From positions 1 through 29,113 of IMG/VR virus record IMGVR_UViG_3300034066_002888: a stretch of DNA of 29,113 nucleotides. The stretch is one strand, 5' to 3'. Below are positions 1 through 6,188 of the stretch, piece after piece; the stretch's first letter is position 1; the number at the start of each line of letters is the position of its first letter. The DNA comes from a virus. The position numbers were made by a program, and so were the translations under genes. A model generated the notes under the pieces. The model was not told the origin of the DNA and made no database searches. It was given only the letters and a program-made list of their open reading frames with translations.

Positions 1-23
1 CGAAAAGTGCGATTAAAAATGAC

Positions 24-644
24 CTACTTTTTCGACTCTGTAGCACTGCGAACATATTCCACAAGAAGCAGTAGATCGTCAAGGTTCATATTATTTTTTT
101 TAGTATTCCATTTACACCCAATAATCCTGACGTTATTTTTTGTATAGCCCTGCGTGGAATCAATGCGATCTAGGGATGGGACGGCTAATTGTAAATCTTT
201 ATTTTGATCTAACTGCCTATCCCAATCAAAAGGAAGATTATCGACTGGGCAATAATCAGTAGCGATTGAGAGAAGGTAGTCAAGGTCGATGTCAAAAGAA
301 AGATTAGCAGCTTTTGCTCTGGCTTTTGCGCTACTCAACATCACTCTCAAATAACCCAGTTTCCCTGTTCGTTTTTGTTTCTTTCGTGCAAGGATGGCAT
401 TTTTGTTTTTATGGTACGAATCACGGTTTTGGCGCCTTTTTGATTCGCGATGCTTTTCATTGTATGTTTGCTTATGTTTCAACACTTGATCCGGGTGTTC
501 TTTTTTCCAGAGTGCAGTTCGTTGATTTTGGCAAGTTTTGCAATTGCTGCGCAAGCCGTCAGGGCTACCTTTGCGCTTGTGAAATTCCAGGATTGATTTT
601 ACTTCATTGCACATTGAGCAGCCTTTCTCTTGCAAGGGAAGCAT
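24..644 (-). CDS. HNH homing endonuclease, zinc-ribbon type
   Basis: A 206-residue protein from ATG at 644; an in-frame TTG at 680 would add 12 residues before the zinc motif. The N-terminus has two CxxC pairs (CSMC and CKTC) that look like a treble-clef zinc ribbon, followed by a Lys/Arg/Gln-rich linker. The C-terminal half carries PSLDRIDSTQGYTKNNVRII, the core of a phage HNH family in which the Asp-Arg-Ile-Asp and the Asn of the N-x-x-K stretch belong to the active site. Such proteins cut DNA and spread their own gene. It resembles the gene at 6189-6836 in zinc motif, core and length, so the two are paralogues. It stands alone on the minus strand, downstream of a hairpin-rich stretch. Function is inferred from motifs only. 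Confidence 0.8.
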   Translation of the reverse strand: MLPLQEKGCSMCNEVKSILEFHKRKGSPDGLRSNCKTCQNQRTALWKKEHPDQVLKHKQTYNEKHRESKRRQNRDSYHKNKNAILARKKQKRTGKLGYLRVMLSSAKARAKAANLSFDIDLDYLLSIATDYCPVDNLPFDWDRQLDQNKDLQLAVPSLDRIDSTQGYTKNNVRIIGCKWNTKKNNMNLDDLLLLVEYVRSATESKK

Positions 645-708
645 AATGTTCGGGCGAGCTTCCGAAATTGTAACCAGCAAAAACCTAGTCGCAGCATGCC
701 GAAAGCAA

Positions 709-740
709 GTCTGAAAGACGCCGCTTGAGGCATTTCAGAC
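709..740. repeat. Inverted repeat, 8-bp stem
   Basis: GTCTGAAA (709-716) pairs with TTTCAGAC (733-740). An inner GCC/GGC pairing closes a GCTTGA loop. It lies about 65 bases upstream of the HNH start at 644 on that gene's strand, so it could sit in its 5' leader. Confidence 0.5.
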
Positions 741-759
741 AATTAGCTTCTCCAATGGA

Positions 760-776
760 GACGGCCTCAAGCCGTC
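760..776. repeat. Inverted repeat, 6-bp GC stem
   Basis: GACGGC (760-765) pairs with GCCGTC (771-776) around a CTCAA loop. There is no T-run on either side, so it is not a standard terminator. Its core, GGC-CTCAA-GCC, resembles the core of the hairpin at 829-846. Confidence 0.45.
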
Positions 777-823
777 GGAATGACGCACCAAGAAAAAGCA
801 TTTTCCTTTGCATTGTTCTCAGC

Positions 824-846
824 AAAAAGGCGGCCTTAAAGCCGCC
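824..846 (-). terminator. Intrinsic terminator, minus strand
   Basis: On the minus strand the sequence reads GGCGGC, loop TTTAAG, GCCGCC, then TTTTTG. This is a 6-bp GC stem followed directly by five T. No minus-strand gene is recognised immediately upstream (to the right), so it may end an unseen transcript or insulate the HNH gene at 24-644. Confidence 0.55.
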
Positions 847-953
847 GTTCAAGCTTTTAAAGATAGACAAAAACAAAAAAAGTGCTTTCTTGGAGGCGAC
901 GCACACTACGGGCAGCCCATTACTTAGGAGCTGGGCCAGCCTTTCTTGCGCGG

Positions 954-1101
954 GCTTTTGATTTTCGCTGCTTGTCTGAGACCTTCGCCCTTTGGGGGCT
1001 CAGTTATCTGGAATTTCGCAGCTAGTCAAGCCTTTTGATTTCCGCCGCTTATATAGAACGTTCGCCTTTGGGGCTCACTGGTCTAGAAGCGCGGCTAATC
1101 A
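954..1101. repeat. Tandem imperfect repeat of about 76 bp
   Basis: Two adjacent copies, 954-1029 and 1030-1101, share TTTTGATTTyCGCyGCTT near their start, TTCGCC(C)TTTGGGG(G)-CTCA in the middle and a GC-rich closing segment. In copy 1, GCTGC (967-971) can pair with GCAGC (1018-1022). In copy 2, GCCGC (1044-1048) can pair with GCGGC (1091-1095). The T-A pair of copy 1 is a C-G pair in copy 2, a compensatory change that suggests a folded RNA. The copies differ at many other places, so the duplication is old. Confidence 0.6.
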
Positions 1102-1116
1102 TGCCTGCACTGGCTT

Positions 1117-1150
1117 GCGGAGCGCTTAGTAAATTTAAGCGAGGCTCCGC
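1117..1150. repeat. Two-step inverted repeat
   Basis: GCGGAGC (1117-1123) pairs with GCTCCGC (1144-1150). Inside it, GCTTA (1124-1128) pairs with TAAGC (1136-1140), leaving a GAG bulge. No T-run follows. It is part of the structured stretch upstream of 1323. Confidence 0.5.
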
Positions 1151-1176
1151 TTACGGCTATCGTATCTAGTGGTGTG

Positions 1177-1195
1177 GCTCAAATGTGAGCTTTTT
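1177..1195 (+). terminator. Possible weak terminator
   Basis: GCTCA, loop AATG, TGAGC, then TTTTT. The 5-bp stem followed by five T fits a weak intrinsic terminator on the plus strand. It would end any transcript carrying the tandem repeat just before the gene at 1323. Confidence 0.4.
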
Positions 1196-1322
1196 CGTAT
1201 CATGGCGATACAAAAGCTTAAAAATCTTCACAATTTCTTAAGGATTTATAGGGCAGAGTCGAGGGCAGGGTCAGGGCATGGTCATTTGCTGAAGAATGTA
1301 TTAAATAATGCATGCGTAATTT

Positions 1323-1553
1323 ATGAGAAGAACTAGCGTGGTAAAACTACGGACTATTGCCATGTTTGGTTTGCCAGAACGCCAGCCATTTAACTATGGT
1401 CCTTATAAGCTTTGGCCATGTTTCAGCAAGCCAGAGTTCCAATGGTTTAGCGCCATCAACGGCAGGCCGTACTATTTCAAAAGCTTGAACGAGGCCAAGT
1501 TGTTTATCAAAGATTTGGTCTCAAACGAGGACGCGGAAAATCTGTGCGACTAA
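1323..1553 (+). CDS. Hypothetical protein, 76 aa
   Basis: A small protein starting at ATG 1323. The composition looks like a real folded protein: aromatic-rich (FNYGPYKLWPCF, PYYF) with a closing amphipathic segment around NEAKLFIKDLV. I do not recognise the family. There is no clear Shine-Dalgarno sequence, which is common for genes in this window. It lies 84 bases upstream of nrdA on the same strand and may share its transcript, although a hairpin separates them. Confidence 0.5.
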   Translation: MRRTSVVKLRTIAMFGLPERQPFNYGPYKLWPCFSKPEFQWFSAINGRPYYFKSLNEAKLFIKDLVSNEDAENLCD

Positions 1554-1609
1554 AGGAAAACTTCCCTTTTCCATCGTCCTGTCTGAGCTAGCCTGCTTTG
1601 GTTGATCGC

Positions 1610-1629
1610 GCCCCGCTGAGCGGGGCTTT
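1610..1629 (+). terminator. Terminator-like hairpin before nrdA
   Basis: GCCCCGC (1610-1616), loop TGA, GCGGGGC (1620-1626), then TTT. The 7-bp GC stem ends 11 bases before the nrdA start. The T-run is short, so it may be an attenuator or mRNA-stability hairpin, not a full stop. Confidence 0.5.
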
Positions 1630-1637
1630 GTCGTCTC

Positions 1638-3089
1638 ATGAGCCTGAAAGAAAAAGCAAAATGCACTCCGATTGCCCGTACCGGGCGAGTGCAAGATTGG
1701 ATGGATAGCCCAGAAGGTCGTCTCGCAGTGAGTTGCACGGTTTTCAACGTAGAAGATTCAATGGAAGGACCAGATGGCATTGAAGCATCTTGGCGGTTTG
1801 TTAGCCACGGATTGCGCAATGGTGCGGGGGTCGCTATTCATCTTTCTTCTCTCCGTGAAAGGAATGCTGAAAATGGCAAGGGCCTGGTGGCAAGTGGACC
1901 AGTAAGTTTTGGCAAGATTTATTCCACGCTTAATGAGATTTTGCGTAGGGGCGGTGTTTATAAAAATGGCGCTGTAGTTTTGCATCTTGATTACGACCAC
2001 CCTGATGCTCTGGAATTTATTAATGCGTCGCGCAGTGAGCTGCCTTGGGTGAAGCGTTGTATTAATGTGGATGAGAAGTTTATTGAAAATAGCTCTCAAG
2101 AATTTATTGATGCATTGCTGAAAGGAATTGGCAATGGTGACATCTGGTTGAATAAGATTCGTTTCAATGCAAAAGGAGAGCGAATTCGGGCAAATGTTTG
2201 CCTGGAAGTATATCTTCCGCATCGCGGCACTTGTTTATTGCAGCATGTAAATCTTGGCGCCTGTAACTTTGATAATTTGCAAGGAGCTTTTATTGAAGGC
2301 ATGCAGCAGCTAGTTGATCTCCATCCCAATACTGGCGTGGGCGACACTGGAGAATATCTTCATCCCACCATTGATAAACAAATTGGTCTGGGCGTACTGG
2401 GCTTAGCTAATTTCCTTACCATCCATGGCATTAGCTATGAAGATTTCGGAAAGGCTCTTGAAGCATATCTCGACAATGATCCCCACCCCTGGGCTCACCA
2501 TTGGAAAGACATGCCTGCAGGCGAAGCCGTGTGGCAATTAGACCAAGGCATCCAGAAGGCTGCAGAAATTGCCCGCGAGCATGGCATGGAGCGTGCTTTC
2601 TGCATCGCCCCCACTGCATCGTGCTCTTATCGCTACCTCGACACTCGCGGCTTTACCACTGCCCCTGAAATTGCCCCTCCCATTGGTCGCATTGTTGATC
2701 GTGATTCAGGCACGTTTGGAGTGGAAACGTTTGACTATGGTGATGTAGAAATTGCCGCTGAAGTGGGCTGGGCTAATTACAAGCGCGTTGCTGATGGCAT
2801 TGTTTCGCTTTATCAGCGCACTGGTCTTTTCCATGGTTATTCGTTTAATTCGTGGAGTGATATGGTTATTTACGACGAAGCATTCCTTCGTGATTGGCTA
2901 GAATCATCTCAGACGAGCCTCTATTACAGCCTGCAAGTCCTGCCTGATACTCAGCGCAAGGACGATGCATATGCTGCATTGGACGACGATTTTAAGAGCA
3001 TGTTTGGCTTAGGCGAAGAGTCTGAAGCTGACGGATCTTCTGCGTCTTGCAATTTAGAGGCAGGTTTCTGCGCTGCATGCGCTGAATGA
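1638..3089 (+). CDS. nrdA: Ribonucleotide reductase, large (alpha) subunit
   Basis: Reduces ribonucleotides to deoxyribonucleotides for phage DNA synthesis. The protein has 483 residues, much shorter than typical class I NrdA (over 700), and lacks the N-terminal ATP-cone. Visible active-site features: Cys33 in LAVSC and Cys199 in TCLLQHVNLGA as the redox pair; the N186-V-C188-L-E190 motif holding the thiyl-radical cysteine and catalytic Glu; GVLGLANFL; the phosphate-binding APTASCSY loop; a Tyr-Tyr dyad in SLYYSLQ; and a C-terminal CAAC for reactivation by thioredoxin or glutaredoxin. The Tyr dyad and the adjacent nrdB argue for class I over class II. From memory, short alpha subunits of this kind form the 'Cyano SP' clade of cyanophage enzymes once annotated as class II. 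The start is ATG 1638; there is no clear Shine-Dalgarno sequence. Confidence 0.92.
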   Translation: MSLKEKAKCTPIARTGRVQDWMDSPEGRLAVSCTVFNVEDSMEGPDGIEASWRFVSHGLRNGAGVAIHLSSLRERNAENGKGLVASGPVSFGKIYSTLNEILRRGGVYKNGAVVLHLDYDHPDALEFINASRSELPWVKRCINVDEKFIENSSQEFIDALLKGIGNGDIWLNKIRFNAKGERIRANVCLEVYLPHRGTCLLQHVNLGACNFDNLQGAFIEGMQQLVDLHPNTGVGDTGEYLHPTIDKQIGLGVLGLANFLTIHGISYEDFGKALEAYLDNDPHPWAHHWKDMPAGEAVWQLDQGIQKAAEIAREHGMERAFCIAPTASCSYRYLDTRGFTTAPEIAPPIGRIVDRDSGTFGVETFDYGDVEIAAEVGWANYKRVADGIVSLYQRTGLFHGYSFNSWSDMVIYDEAFLRDWLESSQTSLYYSLQVLPDTQRKDDAYAALDDDFKSMFGLGEESEADGSSASCNLEAGFCAACAE

Positions 3090-3099
3090 TAAAGAAAAA

Positions 3100-3120
3100 G
3101 GGGGCTTGCGCCCCCTTCGC
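3100..3120. terminator. GC hairpin between nrdA and nrdB
   Basis: GGGGGC (3100-3105), loop TTGC, GCCCCC (3110-3115). On the plus strand TTCGCTTT follows, a poor T-run. On the minus strand TTTTTCTTT follows, a good one. Between two plus-strand genes it probably acts as a partial terminator or processing hairpin that sets the nrdA:nrdB ratio. Confidence 0.5.
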
Positions 3121-3153
3121 TTTCCTCACACACCATTGAATGATACTACGACC

Positions 3154-3882
3154 ATGACCGTCAAGAGCCCCTATCTGTCCATGATTGCCAAGAAGCGTCC
3201 TTGGCAGGCTACTCCCGTGGATAATTCACCCGTCAAGGAGGGTGCCGAGGAGACGCTCTACAAGGCTCTGGCGCTTCGTCACATTGAACTTCCTGTGAAA
3301 GACTTGCTGGAGCAAGGGCTTGCCAAAGATCTCCCGTCCACTCCTGGTGTGATCGAAGCATTGCGCTCAAATCAAACCGACGAAGAGCGTCACGATGAAG
3401 CTTTGAATTATGTAGCTGCTGCTTATGGCGTCGACGAAAAAGCAGAGCGCGAAGTAAAACAAATCTTAAAAGCTTGGATGGAGCATCCAGCACATCCGAT
3501 TCACAAGGTTTCAATTATTGAGCGTAGCATTTTCTTTGTTGCGCTTCCGTTCTTTCGCTTTAACGGCAACATTGGCATGCGCACTGTTTCCGCCGATATT
3601 AGTCGTGATGAGCAGGTTCACTGCGGGGTGCATGGATTGGTTGCCAAGGAACTAAACGAGAAAGATTCTCAGAGCCTCAACAAGCTTCGCGCAGCTACTG
3701 CTGCTTGGCTTTTTGAAAAGCTTAGCAGTCATGAGGACAAGTGGCTGGACAAAGATGCTTGGATGAAGCGTTCTGAGCGTCTTTTCTGGGAGGGTAAAAC
3801 ATCCGATATGCAAGAAAGTCGTGCATCGAGGATGATCAGTTTCTTTGAAAGTTCAAACGTGAACCTGCCTATGTATTCTTAG
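3154..3882 (+). CDS. nrdB: Ribonucleotide reductase, small (beta) subunit
   Basis: The ferritin-fold partner of NrdA that houses the metal site and starts the radical. From ATG 3154 it has 242 residues, well below the usual 320-380; an in-frame TTG at 3106 lies inside a hairpin and is unlikely. The likely metal ligands are visible: E77xxH80 in DEERHDE, Glu123 in IERSIFF, E153xxH156 in RDEQVHCG, and a first acidic ligand probably at Glu45. The classical radical Tyr lies four residues after the first His; here that position is Leu84, so no canonical Tyr is present. This suggests a Tyr-independent cofactor, as in subclass Ic or related phage enzymes. It is cotranscribed with nrdA, separated by a hairpin. 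Confidence 0.85.
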   Translation: MTVKSPYLSMIAKKRPWQATPVDNSPVKEGAEETLYKALALRHIELPVKDLLEQGLAKDLPSTPGVIEALRSNQTDEERHDEALNYVAAAYGVDEKAEREVKQILKAWMEHPAHPIHKVSIIERSIFFVALPFFRFNGNIGMRTVSADISRDEQVHCGVHGLVAKELNEKDSQSLNKLRAATAAWLFEKLSSHEDKWLDKDAWMKRSERLFWEGKTSDMQESRASRMISFFESSNVNLPMYS

Positions 3883-3914
3883 AGACCTTTCCATCTTTAC
3901 CGACTTATCCATGC

Positions 3915-3920
3915 TATAGT
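3915..3920 (+). promoter_or_regulatory. Possible -10 box before HNH gene
   Basis: TATAGT lies directly before the hairpin at 3921-3940 and 27 bases before the HNH start. There is no convincing -35. The arrangement of -10, hairpin and HNH start is repeated at 16776-16841, which raises interest slightly. Confidence 0.3.
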
Positions 3921-3945
3921 GGCGGAGCAAGTTCTCCGCCTTTTT
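3921..3945 (+). terminator. Intrinsic terminator after nrdB
   Basis: GGCGGAG (3921-3927), loop CAAGTT, CTCCGCC (3934-3940), then TTTTT. The stem and T-run are canonical, 39 bases after the nrdB stop. The T-run ends one base before the ATG at 3947, so the same structure also occupies the ribosome-binding region of the HNH gene. Confidence 0.75.
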
Positions 3946-3946
3946 C

Positions 3947-4600
3947 ATGGAAGAAATTTGGAAGCCTATCCCAGGGTATGAAGATCACTACGCCGCGTCT
4001 AGCTTTGGGCGCATCAAAAGCATTCGTCGCGTTGTCAAGGACACGAAAGATGGCAAAGAACGCGTTCGCATCTTTAAGGAAAAAATCCTTCGTTTTAATA
4101 CCCAGAAGAGGGACGGACGTCAATCTGTAATGCTTTCCAAAGAAGGCCGACTGAAAAGGATTCTTGTTGCACGCCTAGTATGCCTCGCTTTCCATGGACT
4201 ACCCCCAGAAGGCAAGGAAAATGTTTTGCATTATGATGACAACTGCCAAAATAACGTGCCAGAGAACTTGAGATGGGGCAGCCTTAAAGAAAATGCAGCC
4301 GATATGCTACGCAATCTTGGTTACTGGCCTGCGTATATTGATGGAAGGTCAAAGCGTCCTCGCAAGAAATGGGGAGTTCCGCTTTTGAATGAAGCTCAAG
4401 TGCGAGTGCTGTTGCGTCTCCCTGATGACATGCGTTGTTTGCGTGGTTTGCGAACAGAATTAGCGAAGGCATGGGGTGTTAAGCCTTCTAGTATCACTAG
4501 CGCCCGTAATGGCGAGAAGGGATGGCAAAATTTGAGCGATGAGCCGTTGTGGGGCATGGCGGAACGGCTTCAAGGCAATCTGCTTGGCAGGGACAAGTGA
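3947..4600 (+). CDS. NUMOD4/HNH homing endonuclease
   Basis: A 217-residue modular endonuclease. Residues 1-30 (EIWKPIPGYEDHY, SSFGRIKS) are a NUMOD4 DNA-binding module. The middle holds an HNH_3-type core: AFHGLPP, then HYDDNCQNN and NLRWGSLKEN. The C-terminal third (LNEAQVRVLL, LAKAWGVKPSSIT) looks like a helix-turn-helix specificity module. These enzymes cut at a site in a related genome and copy their gene across by repair. The ATG is immediately after a terminator hairpin, as if the gene had landed between nrdB and the following module. It is of a different subfamily from the two zinc-ribbon HNH genes in this window. Confidence 0.88.
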   Translation: MEEIWKPIPGYEDHYAASSFGRIKSIRRVVKDTKDGKERVRIFKEKILRFNTQKRDGRQSVMLSKEGRLKRILVARLVCLAFHGLPPEGKENVLHYDDNCQNNVPENLRWGSLKENAADMLRNLGYWPAYIDGRSKRPRKKWGVPLLNEAQVRVLLRLPDDMRCLRGLRTELAKAWGVKPSSITSARNGEKGWQNLSDEPLWGMAERLQGNLLGRDK

Positions 4601-5011
4601 AATAATGACCTGCCTCAGTACGGGCGGGCATGATATAGTTAGTGAGTTCCCGCTCTGCTTTTGCATCGGGCATCACCACCACTGCTGCTCTGTCGGCAGT
4701 GTGCAGCCAGTTCTGAGGTCCACCTTTGGTTGTGGAGTGCCTTTCCTGGCTTGCGTTTTGATAGAGGGCAAGCCTCTGTTTGGATACGCCTGGTTAACTC
4801 ACAGCCCGATTGTCGGTAGGCCAGTCACGCTTGCTCCATCACTCCCCTCCATGCTTAGCTCCCAGACGGGGACCATATTGTTGGCGCCAACAAAATGGTC
4901 TTTAGGGATGATGCACAAACAGGAGGGGCCCTGGGAGGCCAAGACAGCGCTATGCCCTAGAGCATAGAAGAGCTAGGTGCAATTCCTGGCCCTCTCGTTA
5001 TTATTCTGATT
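4601..5011 (+). ncRNA. Structured non-coding stretch, possible RNA
   Basis: About 410 bases without a credible gene; the frame 4539-4967 overlaps the HNH gene and has no domain-like features. Many complementary segments are visible: GGCTTGC/GCAAGCC around 4750-4780, a 15-bp-arm hairpin at 4871-4900, and CCCCTCC (4844-4850), CTCCCAG (4859-4865), GGAGGGG (4922-4928), CTGGGAG (4931-4937). The last four can pair in A-B-A'-B' order, a pseudoknot. Then come CTATGC-CCTAGA-GCATAG (4950-4967) and a T-arm-like CTAGG-TGCAATT-CCTGG (4973-4989). It ends 15 bases before the phosphoesterase start, so it could be a leader RNA or a separate RNA. Strand and function are inferred. Confidence 0.4.
4871..4900. 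repeat. Long near-perfect hairpin
   Basis: GACCATATTGTTGGC (4871-4885) pairs with GCCAACAAAATGGTC (4886-4900), with one A-A mismatch and a GCGC centre. Only TTTAGG follows on the plus strand, so it is not a good terminator. It lies inside the possible pseudoknot at 4844-4937. Confidence 0.7.
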
Positions 5012-5584
5012 ATGAGCGCGTTCCTTACGTCAGATACTCACTTCGGTCACGCAAAGATGATTGATTTTGTGCGTCCCGATGGTGAACCATTACGTCCATT
5101 TGCATCGTGCGAAGAAATGGACGAAACTATTATTGAACGATGGAACGCGAAAGTAGGCAAACGCGACACTGTTTACCATCTTGGCGATGTAGTCATTCCT
5201 CGCGCATCGTTAAAGCTTCTTTCTCGTCTCAATGGAAGGAAGATTCTCATTCGCGGTAATCATGATCAAGGAGCACTGAAAGACTATTCGCCATATTTTG
5301 AAGACGTGAGGGGAGCATTTTTTCATCCTTGTGACAGCACTTTTCCTGGCGGTTTAATCTTCACGCATATCCCTGTACATCCATCGTGTTTGTCTGGGCA
5401 TTACGCGGGCAACGTACATGGTCATTTGCATTGCCATCGTATTTTGGATGACAATGGGCAAATTGATAAGCGCTATTTCAACTGTTGTCTAGAAGTGAAT
5501 GACTTTGCTCCAGTAGCATTTGAAGATATAAAAGACTTTTTCCGTCGTGAGCGAGCGTCGAACGTTCAATACGCCTCTGCGTGA
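5012..5584 (+). CDS. Calcineurin-like metallophosphoesterase
   Basis: A 190-residue phosphoesterase with the full set of metallophosphoesterase motifs: D8-T-H10 in SDTHFGH, GDVV, GNHD, the His motif in THIPVHP, and NVHGHLH near the C-terminus. These residues hold a two-metal centre that hydrolyses phosphomonoesters or diesters. The SDTHFGH start and compact length match a family common in phages and bacteria whose substrate is not settled. It starts at ATG 5012 without a clear Shine-Dalgarno sequence, just after the structured stretch. The next small gene starts inside its 3' end. Confidence 0.88.
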   Translation: MSAFLTSDTHFGHAKMIDFVRPDGEPLRPFASCEEMDETIIERWNAKVGKRDTVYHLGDVVIPRASLKLLSRLNGRKILIRGNHDQGALKDYSPYFEDVRGAFFHPCDSTFPGGLIFTHIPVHPSCLSGHYAGNVHGHLHCHRILDDNGQIDKRYFNCCLEVNDFAPVAFEDIKDFFRRERASNVQYASA

Positions 5585-5774
5585 ACCGCTCAATCCAATC
5601 ATTTATCAATCATTGAGAGCCATTGATTGGCACAATGCTCAATTTTTCCGTACCATGGACCATTGGCATCTTGAAAAAGCTGCCATCATTAGACAGTATG
5701 TAACAGAACTAAAGGCTTGGATTTATGCGCAGGAAGAAGCTATGGAGGGTGTGGGCAAAGGCTCTGGGGAGTAA
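5547..5774 (+). CDS. Hypothetical protein, 75 aa
   Basis: A small protein from GTG 5547, overlapping the phosphoesterase gene by 38 bases. It has a mixed, soluble composition with a helical run (DHWHLEKAAIIRQYVTELK) that looks genuine. I do not recognise the family. The overlap suggests translational coupling. Confidence 0.5.
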   Translation: MSERRTFNTPLREPLNPIIYQSLRAIDWHNAQFFRTMDHWHLEKAAIIRQYVTELKAWIYAQEEAMEGVGKGSGE

Positions 5775-5805
5775 GGAGAGTAATTGCGACAAGGAAGCAG
5801 ATACA

Positions 5806-5931
5806 GTGGCAATTGTCCGCACCTTTATTTTTGCTTCGTATTTGATTACAAATCTGGCGATATGTGCTAATGCTTGGCGCCATTGGAATGACGGGCAATG
5901 TAGCCTTGAGGCTACACAAAGGAGTTATTAG
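5806..5931 (+). CDS. Possible small membrane peptide, about 41 aa
   Basis: From GTG 5806, with AAGGA about 10 bases upstream, the frame encodes a hydrophobic segment (IVRTFIFASYLITNLAICA) that could span a membrane, followed by a polar tail. An in-frame ATG at 5725 would give a longer product overlapping the previous gene. I see no family. The call rests on the hydrophobic run and position only. Confidence 0.3.
   Translation: MAIVRTFIFASYLITNLAICANAWRHWNDGQCSLEATQRSY
5899..5916. repeat. Hairpin, 7-bp stem
   Basis: TGTAGCC (5899-5905), loop TTGA, GGCTACA (5910-5916). There is no T-run on either strand. It sits at the end of the possible membrane peptide frame, in the zone between convergent transcription units. 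Confidence 0.45.
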
Positions 5932-5946
5932 TTGTCTCAAGGCAGC

Positions 5947-5968
5947 AAAAAAGGGAGCTTTCGCTCCC
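5947..5968 (-). terminator. Intrinsic terminator of the minus operon
   Basis: On the minus strand the sequence reads GGGAGC, loop GAAA, GCTCCC, then TTTTTT. The 6-bp stem with a GNRA-type loop and six T is a textbook terminator. It lies 20 bases past the stop of the small gene 5989-6108 and probably ends the transcript that begins near 10640. Confidence 0.85.
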
Positions 5969-5988
5969 AATGATTATTTGCTTAATGC

Positions 5989-6108
5989 TCAAAACCAGTG
6001 TGGCTTGGGCACATAAGCAACACCGCGATAAACGAGAGAAGCATGTTGAGCTTCACGCAGACGAGCAGCTTTCTCAAGCTGCTGCTTGATCAGAGCAAGA
6101 GGGTTCAT
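5989..6108 (-). CDS. 39-aa peptide with YRG motif (DUF4278-like)
   Basis: From ATG at 6108 the frame gives 39 residues: a helical Lys/Gln/Glu-rich first half (ALIKQQLEKAARLREA), then LVYRGVAYVPKPHWF. The 'L-x-YRG-x-x-Y' pattern resembles DUF4278, a short motif frequent in cyanobacteria and their phages; this match is from memory. A strong intrinsic terminator follows, which supports a real gene. No clear Shine-Dalgarno sequence is present. Function is unknown. Confidence 0.6.
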   Translation of the reverse strand: MNPLALIKQQLEKAARLREAQHASLVYRGVAYVPKPHWF

Positions 6109-6188
6109 GATGGTTCCCGATGATGCACAGTCCCGTTCCGTACCGTGCTGTTCATGCGCCCCATCGCTGGGGTGAACGTCTTTTCAGC

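Larger units (their letters stand above)
681..1322. other. Gene-poor, hairpin-rich stretch
   Basis: About 640 bases lie between the minus-strand HNH gene and the next plus-strand gene. The open frames here (for example 685-906 and 725-961) show no recognisable domain and mostly encode the arms of hairpins, so I do not call them. The stretch contains hairpins at 709-740, 760-776, 829-846, 1117-1150 and 1177-1195, and a tandem imperfect repeat at 954-1101. It may be a non-coding RNA or a transcription-control zone. The role is unknown. Confidence 0.5.

Noticed and set aside
685-961. Two overlapping frames (73 aa minus, 78 aa plus) in the hairpin region
   Set aside because: They run through three hairpins and a terminator, have no recognisable motif and lie on opposite strands of the same bases.
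3106-3153. Upstream TTG start for nrdB
   Set aside because: The TTG lies in the loop of a GC hairpin, and the extra 16 residues have no counterpart in the beta-subunit fold. ATG 3154 is preferred.
4539-4967. 142-residue open frame after the NUMOD4/HNH gene
   Set aside because: It overlaps the HNH gene, has a Cys/His-rich random composition, and most of it covers complementary arms of hairpins. A structured RNA explains the stretch better.
4922-4997. A full tRNA gene at the end of the structured stretch
   Set aside because: A T-arm-like hairpin and an anticodon-like hairpin are present, but the acceptor stem has an A-C mismatch and two G-U pairs, the anticodon loop would have 6 or 8 bases without U33, and the D-arm is poor.
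4601-5011. A group I intron associated with the NUMOD4/HNH gene
   Set aside because: The flanks do not form a split conserved gene, and I could not find the usual P/Q/R/S core elements. The evidence is not enough to call an intron.
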